From contig NZ_JAKZMM010000017.1 in the NCBI RefSeq assembly GCF_022809355.1, positions 1-64,000 of the forward strand: a DNA stretch of 64,000 bases, given 5' to 3'. Position numbers and translations under genes: made by a program. Below the pieces are notes generated by a model. The model saw only the letters and a list, made by a program, of their open reading frames with translations. It was not told where the DNA came from and did no database searches. This DNA is from Parabacteroides faecalis (GTDB lineage: Bacteria > Bacteroidota > Bacteroidia > Bacteroidales > Tannerellaceae). Of the stretch, positions 54,969 to 64,000 are shown piece after piece; the stretch's first letter is position 1; every line of letters begins with the position of its first letter.

Positions 54969-55014
54969 AAACGCCGGTAAGTTCACTTTTCAGTTTGACT
55001 TATCGGCGTTTTAC
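54969..55014. terminator. Bidirectional terminator between rng and the sulfatase
   Basis: AAACGCCGGTAAGT (54969-54982) pairs with ACTTATCGGCGTTT (54998-55011), one G·U pair, with T-rich tails on both strands. Confidence 0.8.
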
Positions 55015-55029
55015 TTTATTCATCTGTTA

Positions 55030-56862
55030 TTATCTTCTCCCCAAATCATCATACAGCGTTTGCAGGATAGCTTTTCCCTTTTCAAGCCGTTGTTCGCGTT
55101 GCTGGGCATCCGATTCTTGAATAACCCGATTGCTTTCGTTGTCATATACCGAATAACCGGTACTGTCGATGTATGCGAAACCGTTTCCGAAGGTATAGAA
55201 AGCAAATGGTTCGTGTGTCAGGATATTCTTACTGAAACGGAATTCTTCGTGTGGAAGATCCAACTGGCTCAGTAATGTTGCTGCCAAGTCTGTCTGGTTA
55301 CATAAGGTAGAAATCACACGCGGCTCTCTAATGGCTCCTCCCAACCAAAGCATCGGAATGTGATAACGAAGCGGTTCGTAGTCTTTTACCTTGTCGGGAT
55401 AGCGGAAGCCGTGATCAGCTGTCAGGATGATAAGCAGGTTGTCCCATACCGGTGTTTCCTTGACTTTACGGACGAAGGCTCCGAGGCAGCTGTCGGTAAA
55501 TGCCACTGAATTAAGATAAGGATGTTCGAAATGATGATAAGGCACTTCGAAAGGCTCGTGACTGCTTAACGTGAGGAATGTTGTCATCCACGAGTCTGTT
55601 TCTGAAGCCCTGTCTTTGATTACCTGATATAAATGATTGAAGGTGACATTATCATTGGCTCCCCATTTGTTCAGCCGTTCCGAAATCGGGAAGTCCTTAT
55701 CGGATGTGATGGCTGCATATCCCGAGTTATAGAAATAACTCTGCATGTTGGTAAAGTTAATATCTCCGCCATAAAGCATATCGCATGTATAGCCTTGTCT
55801 GTTCAGACTGTGGGCGATCGATGGAAGTGTCTGGCTTTTGGCTGGATACTTCATAATCGATGTGGTAGGTTGTGCCAAATATCCGTTAAGGATGGATACT
55901 AATCCGCGGTCTGTCCGGAATGAATTGGCATACAAATGATCGAATAAGATACCTTCTTTACTCAGTTCGTTCAGATTGGGTGTTACATGGGCTTCTCCTC
56001 CAGTCGTTGCAATGGCATTGGCCGAAAAGCTTTCCAGAATGATGATCAGGATATTTGGCCGGGTAACATTCAATAAACGACAAGTATCAGGAGTCAGTTC
56101 ATTCTGTGCACCGTATCGGTCTGCAAAGAGCTTCTCCCGTTTTTCTTCGGGGAAGAAATTAAACTGTTCGGCAAAGTCCTGTTGTTTGGAGATGGAAGTC
56201 AACAGACTGAAGCATGGGTTAATGGCCGAATGATTTAGAAAGGTGTTGTCGCTGTAATAAACCATGCCGACATTGGCGGTCGAAGTCGTTACGCCTCCTC
56301 GAATTGGAATAAACATCAGGCCTCCTAATACTAAGATGGCTAACGAAGTCAACCATCGGTTTCCGGCAGACTTGAAGTCTGCCATTGGCAAAACTAGTTT
56401 TGCCAGGTATTTATAAGCCAGATAAGCGTAAATCAAAAAGGCTACACTCTGGACCGGAAACAAGCCGGCAGGAACGCTGGCCAAAGCATCTCCCGGTGAT
56501 TTCAGGTAGAAGAGCACTGTCGCATCCATACGGAAGCCCCAAAAAGCATAAAGGGCAACATCCACAACAAAGATGGCTGCAATGATAATGGCCATGATTA
56601 GGAAATAACCCTTCAGTGTCTTGCGAAGCCAATCCCCATTATACCAAACCGAAATAAGGACGAATAATAAAGGGAGTGCCGTCAGATAACCGGCCACTGT
56701 CAAGTCAAGTTTCAATCCATGCCAGATGACTTGGAAATAATCGGCTACACTCAGCGTCTCTGTCATGCTTCTGTTATAGAAGAGAAACCAAGGTTTCTGT
56801 ATGATGAAGACCGGTAGCCAGGCAAGAAAGAGGAGAATAAGAAAAAGAATTCTTTTCTTCAT
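55030..56862 (-). CDS. LTA-synthase-like membrane sulfatase
   Basis: A 610-residue protein with about five N-terminal membrane helices (residues ~1-200) and a periplasmic alkaline-phosphatase-superfamily domain. The metal and nucleophile regions are IIILESFSAN and NSFRTDRGLVSILNG (nucleophile Thr), and the metal-binding LTADHGFRYPDK comes later. In Gram-negative Bacteroidetes such enzymes may transfer phosphoglycerol or phosphoethanolamine onto envelope glycans; the true substrate is unknown. I start at the ATG at 56862, because upstream is the terminator of the ABC-F gene. Confidence 0.85.
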   Translation of the reverse strand: MKKRILFLILLFLAWLPVFIIQKPWFLFYNRSMTETLSVADYFQVIWHGLKLDLTVAGYLTALPLLFVLISVWYNGDWLRKTLKGYFLIMAIIIAAIFVVDVALYAFWGFRMDATVLFYLKSPGDALASVPAGLFPVQSVAFLIYAYLAYKYLAKLVLPMADFKSAGNRWLTSLAILVLGGLMFIPIRGGVTTSTANVGMVYYSDNTFLNHSAINPCFSLLTSISKQQDFAEQFNFFPEEKREKLFADRYGAQNELTPDTCRLLNVTRPNILIIILESFSANAIATTGGEAHVTPNLNELSKEGILFDHLYANSFRTDRGLVSILNGYLAQPTTSIMKYPAKSQTLPSIAHSLNRQGYTCDMLYGGDINFTNMQSYFYNSGYAAITSDKDFPISERLNKWGANDNVTFNHLYQVIKDRASETDSWMTTFLTLSSHEPFEVPYHHFEHPYLNSVAFTDSCLGAFVRKVKETPVWDNLLIILTADHGFRYPDKVKDYEPLRYHIPMLWLGGAIREPRVISTLCNQTDLAATLLSQLDLPHEEFRFSKNILTHEPFAFYTFGNGFAYIDSTGYSVYDNESNRVIQESDAQQREQRLEKGKAILQTLYDDLGRR

Positions 56863-56874
56863 AGGAAACAGATA

Positions 56875-56924
56875 AAAAACGAGGTTATGAAGGTTCTGCC
56901 AGGCAGAGATCATAACCTCGTTAT
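56875..56924 (-). terminator. Terminator between the ABC-F and sulfatase genes
   Basis: AACGAGGTTATGA (56878-56890) and TCATAACCTCGTT (56910-56922) are perfect inverses, followed on the minus strand by TTTTTTATC. Confidence 0.85.
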
Positions 56925-56936
56925 AGTGTTTGTATT

Positions 56937-58571
<1,635 letters not shown>

Positions 58572-58597
58572 TTATCAGATATAGTAGAAAACCTAGG

Positions 58598-58605
58598 CAA
58601 AGATA
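58598..58605 (-). promoter_or_regulatory. Promoter -7 element for the ABC-F gene
   Basis: The minus strand reads TATCTTTG, 45 bp before the start codon at 58553. Confidence 0.55.
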
Positions 58606-58720
58606 CGGAGAATTTACGAAAGTAACCAGTGGGCGGACGGGTTTTCCGCCTTTATTTCTTGATGAGCCGGTATCCTCTTCTTACAAATATGGGTAATCAA
58701 AGTTTTCAGGGCTGTTATCA

Positions 58721-58814
58721 ATTCTTTAGTTCACGCCGCGGATTACTTAGTTCACACCGTGGATTAAGTAGTTCACGTCGTGGATTACTTAGTTCACGCC
58801 GTGAACTAAAGAAT
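58721..58814. repeat. 21-bp tandem array framed by a perfect 15-bp inverted repeat
   Basis: TAGTTCAC cores start at 58727, 58748, 58769 and 58790, exactly 21 bp apart; the unit is close to TTAGTTCACGCCGTGGATTAC. ATTCTTTAGTTCACG (58721-58735) and CGTGAACTAAAGAAT (58800-58814) are perfect inverses. The last unit is a palindrome, TTAGTTCACGCCGTGAACTAA. It lies between the divergent ABC-F and lemA genes, outside both predicted promoters. The rest of 58554-58972 contains a small hairpin GGCGGA/TCCGCC near 58632-58650. Confidence 0.9.
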
Positions 58815-58937
58815 ATCTGGGCATATCTGAAAGTTTTTCTGCCGTCTTGTAACAGAATATACGGGTTGTTCTGAAAAATACAGGCAGGTATTTTATAGAA
58901 AAATGGGCGGTAAAGTATGAAATTCAATCAAAATACC

Positions 58938-58945
58938 TATATTTG
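58938..58945 (+). promoter_or_regulatory. Promoter -7 element for lemA
   Basis: TATATTTG matches TAnnTTTG, 27 bp before the lemA start codon. Confidence 0.55.
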
Positions 58946-58972
58946 AGCCATTAATTAAAAGAGAAAAAGAAT

Positions 58973-59530
58973 ATGACACTTATTGTTGTAATTGCGGTTG
59001 TAGTATTATTGTTATTTTGGGTAATGTCTTTATACAACCGTCTGGTAAAGTTAAGAAACAATCGGGAAAATGCTTTTGCCGATATAGATGTGCAGCTGAA
59101 ACAACGGCATGATCTGGTGCCGCAGCTGGTTGCGACGGTCAAGGGATATGCCTCACATGAAAAGGAAACATTAGACCGGGTCATCGCTGCCCGCAATGGA
59201 GCCGTTGCCGCCAAGTCGATCGACGACAAGATTCAGGCAGAGAATATGCTGACTTCCGCTTTGTCGGGCTTGAAGGTTACCCTGGAAGCCTATCCGGATC
59301 TGAAGGCCAACCAGAACTTTATCCAGTTGCAGGAAGAAATTTCAGACTTGGAAAATAAACTGGCTTCGGTACGCCGCTATTTCAATTCCGCTACCCGTGA
59401 ATTGAACAATGCCGTCGAGACTTTCCCGTCTAACCTGATTGCCGGTATGTTTGGTTTCCATAAAGAAATGATGTTTGATCTGGGTGAACAGCGTGCTACG
59501 CTGGAAGAAGCTCCGAAAATTAGTTTTTAA
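58973..59530 (+). CDS. lemA: LemA-family membrane protein
   Basis: A 185-residue protein with one N-terminal membrane helix (residues 2-20) and a four-helix bundle. Conserved regions are YNRLVKLRNNRENAFADIDVQLKQRHDLVPQLVATVKGYASHEKETLDRVIAARNG split by helix turns, and the asparagine-rich ENKLASVRRYFNSATRELNN with FPSNLIAGMFGFHKE. LemA proteins lie beside M48 proteases, as here (3-bp gap to the next gene). Their molecular role is unclear. Confidence 0.9.
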   Translation: MTLIVVIAVVVLLLFWVMSLYNRLVKLRNNRENAFADIDVQLKQRHDLVPQLVATVKGYASHEKETLDRVIAARNGAVAAKSIDDKIQAENMLTSALSGLKVTLEAYPDLKANQNFIQLQEEISDLENKLASVRRYFNSATRELNNAVETFPSNLIAGMFGFHKEMMFDLGEQRATLEEAPKISF

Positions 59531-59533
59531 CGT

Positions 59534-60508
59534 ATGAAATATGTCGGAATTCAGACACAGCAGAGCAGGAACAACGTGCGGTCGTTGTTTCTGCTCTGTT
59601 TGTTTCCCTGCCTGGTGGTGGGGCTGACTTACCTGTTCTGCTTTTTATTGCATTATCTTTCGATGTCGGACGACCAGACGGATATGTCGCTGGTCATTCT
59701 GTATACGAATGATATGTTCCTGCATGTTGTTCCGTATGTCATCGGAGGTGTATTGATTTGGTTCTTGATTGCCTATTTTGCCAATACAAGTATCATTCGT
59801 TCTGCTACGGGTGCGGTTCCGCTGGAACGTAAGGATAACAAGCGGGTATATAACCTGGTGGAAAACCTTTGTATGAGTCAGGGTATGAAGATGCCTAAGA
59901 TCAATGTGATAGACGATGATTCGTTGAATGCATTCGCCAGTGGAATTGACGAACGGACTTATACCGTGACGCTTTCGAAAGGTATTATCGACAAGTTGAA
60001 TGATGAAGAACTGGAAGGCGTTATAGCGCACGAACTGACGCATATCCGGAACCATGATGTCCGATTACTGATCGTTTCTATTGTGTTTGTCGGAATCTTT
60101 GCGATGATTGCTCAAATCTGTATGCGTTGGGTCTATTATTCATCATGGGCTCCGCGCCGGCGTGACGAGAAAGGAAACGGGGCAATTGTCATTATGTTGT
60201 TGGCATTGCTGGTAGCTGCAATCGGTTACTTCTTTGCTACTTTGATGCGGTTTGCCATTTCCCGCAAACGAGAATATCTGGCTGATGCTGGAGCAGCCGA
60301 GATGACGCGGAATCCGTTGGCGTTGGCAAGTGCTTTACGGAAGATTTCGGCAGATCCGGATATCGAAGCCGTAGATCGGGCAGATGTTGCCCAGTTGTTT
60401 ATCCAGCATCCGGGCAAACAGGCGATGGGCTTTCTGGATAGTCTGAATGGTCTGTTTGCAACGCATCCGCCCATTGAAAAGCGGATTCAGATACTCGAGC
60501 AGTTTTGA
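59534..60508 (+). CDS. M48-family (HtpX-like) membrane metalloprotease
   Basis: A 324-residue protease. Two membrane helices come first (~20-42 and 62-84), then the zinc motif VIAHELTHIRNHD (HExxH) with a third ligand glutamate downstream in REYLADAGAAEMTRN, and two more helices at ~175-195 and ~215-240. It probably degrades damaged membrane proteins. It follows lemA by three bases, and the C-terminal region resembles the BepA/HtpX catalytic core without TPR repeats. Confidence 0.9.
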   Translation: MKYVGIQTQQSRNNVRSLFLLCLFPCLVVGLTYLFCFLLHYLSMSDDQTDMSLVILYTNDMFLHVVPYVIGGVLIWFLIAYFANTSIIRSATGAVPLERKDNKRVYNLVENLCMSQGMKMPKINVIDDDSLNAFASGIDERTYTVTLSKGIIDKLNDEELEGVIAHELTHIRNHDVRLLIVSIVFVGIFAMIAQICMRWVYYSSWAPRRRDEKGNGAIVIMLLALLVAAIGYFFATLMRFAISRKREYLADAGAAEMTRNPLALASALRKISADPDIEAVDRADVAQLFIQHPGKQAMGFLDSLNGLFATHPPIEKRIQILEQF

Positions 60509-60544
60509 GTAAGCTGATCTAGGAAATTATAAGAGTGTAGTGCC

Positions 60545-62962
60545 ATGAATAAATTATGTATGTTGTTGACCTTCTGCTTGTGGTGTGTCATGTCGTATGC
60601 CGGACAGGATGATCCTCAAGTAAAAGGCCGTTTGATCGATGCGGAAAGTGGAGCCGCGATTGATTTTGCAGATGTGTTTTTGTTCAGAACCGGCGAAACT
60701 CAGCCGGTTAAACAGACCTTTCCCGACAAGAGCGGGGTATTTGGCTTTACGGATGTTTCAGACGGGAATTATACGCTGATGGTTCGTCTGGTAGGCTATG
60801 ATATTTATGCCAGCCAGCCTTTGCAGATTACTGCCCAGGCACGAATCAATTTGGGTGAAGTGCGGTTAAAACCTCTGGAAACGGGTTTGGCAGAAGTCGA
60901 AGTCGTGGCTGAGAAACGTCAGTTAGTGTATAAACTGGATAAGAAAGTGGTTGAAGCTTCTTCCAATATGATGGGAAGTGGCGGTTCGGCTGTTGACATT
61001 TTGGAGAATACACCTTCTATTCGGGTTGATGCCGAAGGCGAAGTTACTTTCCGGGGTAGTTCGGGCTTTTTGGTTTATATAGATGGAAAACCCAGTATCT
61101 TTACCGGAACGCAGGCTTTGGAACAGGTTCCGGCCGGACAGATTGAGAATATAGAGATTATTACAACGCCTTCGGCCAAACATGATACCGAGGGTGATGT
61201 TGGTATCATTAATATCATTACCAAGAAACATTTCTTGAAGGGATTGAGTGGTATGGTGAATTTGTCGGGAAGTACCTGGCTGACACGTCGGGGAGATTTC
61301 TTGCTGAACCAACAGAATAATCGTTCTCATTGGTTTATAGGAGGGCAATGGTCGGATAAATTGACAAGGAGTCATTCGGAAAAGCAATCTACCACATTGT
61401 ATGGAGCCGATAGCTTTTCTTGGGATGCGGATGGATCGAGTGTTGGGAACAGATTCAATCATTCCCTGAAAGCTGGCTGGGGATTGGATTTGGATAAGAC
61501 GGATCTAGAGATTACGGTAGAAGGCGGACATGGCGGACGAACCCATGATGAAGATATGGATTATCGGGAAACTCAGCTTGTGTCGGGACAGTCTCCTGTA
61601 TCAGCTCAATATAAGAATAGGAACGAATTTGAGAATTCGGAAGACTTTGGGCAAGGAACGATTCAGTTAGGACATCGTTTTAACGAAGAAGGCCATCAGT
61701 TGGAAGCTTCGTTTTATTATAAATACGGTGGAAATTCCTTGGAATATTCATTGAACGAGCTGAATGATATGCAGGGAAATCGTCAGGATGGAATGTGTTA
61801 CTACGAATCTGAGTATAGAAAAACACTGCGTGGAAACTTGGATTATACTTTACCCTTGTTTGGAAAAGCTAAGTTGGAAGCCGGTTATCAGTATAGTTCT
61901 TACTTGGAAGATGGAGATTATGAGATGGCTTGGTGGAATCCGAGTACCGGGCAGTTGGAAAAACAACCGGAAGCCTATAATACGTTTTACTTTAGGGAAG
62001 CATTGAATTCTGTATATGCTATATTATCAGGCTCATGGAAACAAATGGAAGCCCAGGTTGGTCTGCGTGGAGAACATACATATACACGCCTGACATCTTC
62101 TATACCGGATGCCAGCCGGACAAATAAACGTTTTGAAGTTTTTCCTTCTGTCCATGTAGGGTATAATTTGCCTCATGAACAGCGGCTTCAAGTGGCTTAT
62201 TCATACCGGACAACCCGTCCTCAGCTTTGGTTTATGGAACCTTATATTACGTATAATGATTTTTATTCGGCAGTTATAGGTAATCCTGATATCCGTCCGG
62301 AATATATTAACTCTTTTGAAATGAATTACCGGAAAGCTTTTGGTGAGAACCAGGTATCGGCCACTTTGTTTCATCGTTCCCGTAAAGATAAAATAGAGCG
62401 CTTGCGCGTTCCTTATACCGAAGGAGTCACGCTTGATTCGATGGCCAATGTGGGACGAGACTATTCAACTGGTCTTGAGTTGAGTGTATCATTGCATCCG
62501 GTTCGTTGGTGGAATACAACGGTGAATGGAAATGTATATCATTATCTGGTGAAGAATGAATTGTCGGCTGGAGGAAAAAAAGAATCGAGTACGAACTATG
62601 ATATCCTTTGGAACAACTTGTTTACATTAGGAAAATATACCCGGTTACAATTGGACGGTAGTTTTGTAGGACCTTCGGTAACGACTCAGGGACGAACCGA
62701 TTCGTATTGGTATGCCAATGTGGCTGTCCGGCATCAGTTGTTTGATCGGAGACTGACGGCCACGTTGGCTTTTAAAGATATTTTCCGTTCAGCCTATTAT
62801 GTGAATGATATCCAGACGTCTGATTTGCGTTTACTTACAAAAATCAGACCCCGATATCCTCAAATCCTGTTAACCATCAGTTATACATTCAATAGTTTCA
62901 AGTCGAAGGCTTCGCAGGAAAAAGAGGATAGAAATGAATTGTTTGAAGGGGCGCGAAATTGA
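60545..62962 (+). CDS. TonB-dependent receptor-type outer-membrane protein
   Basis: An 805-residue outer-membrane protein. The signal peptide ends near SYAG, then a carboxypeptidase-regulatory-like domain (VKGRLIDAESGAAIDFADVFLF, residues ~25-110), a plug domain (NTPSIRVDAEGEVTFRGSSGFLVYIDGKP, ~150-230) and a C-terminal beta-barrel ending with ILLTISYTFNSF. The type fits OMP_b-brl_3 receptors, and I see no clear N-terminal TonB box. Substrate is unknown. It lies 36 bp after the protease gene and has no SusD partner, unlike polysaccharide receptors. Confidence 0.85.
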   Translation: MNKLCMLLTFCLWCVMSYAGQDDPQVKGRLIDAESGAAIDFADVFLFRTGETQPVKQTFPDKSGVFGFTDVSDGNYTLMVRLVGYDIYASQPLQITAQARINLGEVRLKPLETGLAEVEVVAEKRQLVYKLDKKVVEASSNMMGSGGSAVDILENTPSIRVDAEGEVTFRGSSGFLVYIDGKPSIFTGTQALEQVPAGQIENIEIITTPSAKHDTEGDVGIINIITKKHFLKGLSGMVNLSGSTWLTRRGDFLLNQQNNRSHWFIGGQWSDKLTRSHSEKQSTTLYGADSFSWDADGSSVGNRFNHSLKAGWGLDLDKTDLEITVEGGHGGRTHDEDMDYRETQLVSGQSPVSAQYKNRNEFENSEDFGQGTIQLGHRFNEEGHQLEASFYYKYGGNSLEYSLNELNDMQGNRQDGMCYYESEYRKTLRGNLDYTLPLFGKAKLEAGYQYSSYLEDGDYEMAWWNPSTGQLEKQPEAYNTFYFREALNSVYAILSGSWKQMEAQVGLRGEHTYTRLTSSIPDASRTNKRFEVFPSVHVGYNLPHEQRLQVAYSYRTTRPQLWFMEPYITYNDFYSAVIGNPDIRPEYINSFEMNYRKAFGENQVSATLFHRSRKDKIERLRVPYTEGVTLDSMANVGRDYSTGLELSVSLHPVRWWNTTVNGNVYHYLVKNELSAGGKKESSTNYDILWNNLFTLGKYTRLQLDGSFVGPSVTTQGRTDSYWYANVAVRHQLFDRRLTATLAFKDIFRSAYYVNDIQTSDLRLLTKIRPRYPQILLTISYTFNSFKSKASQEKEDRNELFEGARN

Positions 62963-63013
62963 CATTCTGGAAATAAATCAAGGGCTAAGCAAATGGTTTC
63001 GTGATTAAATGCT

Positions 63014-63021
63014 TACCTTTG
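63014..63021 (+). promoter_or_regulatory. Promoter -7 element for the agmatine deiminase gene
   Basis: TACCTTTG matches TAnnTTTG, 24 bp before the start codon at 63046. Confidence 0.55.
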
Positions 63022-63045
63022 CACATCAGATTTGAAGAATAGAAT

Positions 63046-64000
63046 ATGCAAACGACAGGTATTACATTTCCTGCGGAATGGTATCCGCAGAGTGCGGTAC
63101 AACTGACTTGGCCGCATGAAGATACAGATTGGGCTCCGATTCTGGATGAAGTGACGGCTTGCTTTGTTGAGATTGCCCGAGAAATCATGAAGCGTGAGAA
63201 ACTGCTGATTGTATGTCAGAGTGAAGAAGACGTGCGGAATCAATTAGGTGAAGTAGATGAAGAGCGCGTTCGTTTTGTAGAGATGCCGACGAATGATACG
63301 TGGGCAAGAGATCATGGAGGAATTTCTGTGTTCGATACGTTCGGACCGACAGTATATGATTTCGTCTTTAACGGTTGGGGAATGAAATTCCCGGCAGGAA
63401 AAGATAACCAGATAACCCGGAATTTATTTCATGAAGGTATTTTTGCCGATCGGATTCAACCAGCCAACATGGCTCCGTTCGTATTGGAAGGTGGCAGTAT
63501 CGAATCGGATGGACAAGGAACCTTGATGACAACCGCCGAATGTTTGTTGTCGTTGAACCGAAATGAATACATGCAGCGGGAAGAAATAGAGAATCATTTG
63601 AAAGATATTTTCGGACTTTCCCGTATATTGTGGATAGAGAATGGATTTCTGGTGGGCGATGATACCGATAGTCATGTGGATACATTGGCCCGCTTCTGCA
63701 AGGAAGATACGATTGCGTATGTTCAGTGTACAGATGAATCTGATGTACATTATGATGAATTGCAAGCCATGGAGGAAGAAATCAAAGCTTTTCGTCAACT
63801 TAACGGTGAACCCTATAAACTGATAGCGTTGCCGATGGCAGATGAGGTTATTTGGGAAGGCGAACGCTTGCCGGCAACGTATGCCAACTTCCTGATCATA
63901 AACGGGGCGGTATTGCTTCCATTCTACAATTCGCCGAAGGATGAAATTGCACGTAAAGCTTTGCAAGAAGCTTTCCCCGATCGGGAAATTGTAGGAATCA
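63046..64000 (+). CDS. Agmatine deiminase family protein, truncated at the window end
   Basis: A frame open from the ATG at 63046 to the window end, 318 codons. The start reads MQTTGITFPAEWYPQ. Motifs of the peptidylarginine deiminase/agmatine deiminase family are in order: TNDTWARDHGGISVF (substrate-binding Asp), FVLEGGSIESDGQGTL with the Glu, and LWIENGFLVGDDTDSHVDTLARF with the catalytic His and Asp. The catalytic cysteine near the C-terminus is expected just past the window. It hydrolyses agmatine to N-carbamoylputrescine in polyamine synthesis. Confidence 0.9.
   Translation, partial: MQTTGITFPAEWYPQSAVQLTWPHEDTDWAPILDEVTACFVEIAREIMKREKLLIVCQSEEDVRNQLGEVDEERVRFVEMPTNDTWARDHGGISVFDTFGPTVYDFVFNGWGMKFPAGKDNQITRNLFHEGIFADRIQPANMAPFVLEGGSIESDGQGTLMTTAECLLSLNRNEYMQREEIENHLKDIFGLSRILWIENGFLVGDDTDSHVDTLARFCKEDTIAYVQCTDESDVHYDELQAMEEEIKAFRQLNGEPYKLIALPMADEVIWEGERLPATYANFLIINGAVLLPFYNSPKDEIARKALQEAFPDREIVGI

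Overview
The window reads as chromosomal DNA of a gut-type Bacteroidales, most likely Parabacteroides or a close relative (inference). The evidence is: many start regions carry the Bacteroidetes -7 promoter element TAnnTTTG; Shine-Dalgarno sequences are rare; lipoprotein and Bacteroidetes-specific families (DUF4251, DUF3810, OMP_b-brl_3 TonB receptors) are frequent; and there is a sodium-pumping methylmalonyl-CoA decarboxylase operon of the succinate-to-propionate pathway. No rRNA, tRNA, CRISPR array, prophage or complete insertion sequence was found.

Layout. 1-530 is non-coding with hairpins. 531-7934 holds three exported glycosidases (six-hairpin family, GH110, GH106-like), part of a polysaccharide utilisation locus without SusC/SusD in view. 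8032-12059 holds enolase, an OmpH/Skp chaperone with a small membrane protein, and PepD. 12211-14734 is a beta-helix lipoprotein plus an EEP-family nuclease/phosphatase. 14988-19393 (minus strand) is an arginine operon argR-GNAT-argG-argC-argD with three ArgR-type boxes. 19900-24481 is a glycogen operon (GH133 debranching enzyme, GT4, GH57). 24881-30557 is an RND efflux system in which the pump and the outer-membrane factor are one polypeptide. 30939-32696 is grpE-dnaJ. 32963-37658 is methylmalonyl-CoA epimerase plus the decarboxylase complex. 38156-42256 is lysS-gpsA-pgi. 42363-46787 mixes a HAD phosphatase/mutase, a sugar isomerase-like protein, DUF4251, a radical SAM protein and a lipoprotein esterase. 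46907-52687 is a Ca2+ P-type ATPase, tsaB, DUF3810 and mutY. 52872-54945 is HU, a 29-residue ribosomal-type basic protein and rng. 55030-58553 (minus) is an LTA-synthase-like sulfatase and an ABC-F protein. 58973-62962 is lemA, an M48 protease and a TonB-type receptor. 63046-64000 is a truncated agmatine deiminase.

The most unusual signal lies between the genes. Eight intergenic regions carry short tandem arrays with a nearly constant period (21 or 22 bp; 41 bp in one case), about two (or four) helical turns, although the unit sequence differs from locus to locus. Each clear array contains inverted or palindromic units, often as perfect terminal inverted repeats. One unit family recurs at four loci, and a second occurs at two of the same loci in the same order. 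They lie in convergent, divergent and tandem intergenic regions, so they are not simply terminators. I see no gene that explains them.

Other points for a second look are the RND-OMF fusion with an internal lipobox, the helically phased triple ARG box over the argR promoter, a possible pseudoknot in the rng leader, an ABC-F protein with a degenerate second ATPase site, and the lamin-tail/OadG fusion in the decarboxylase.
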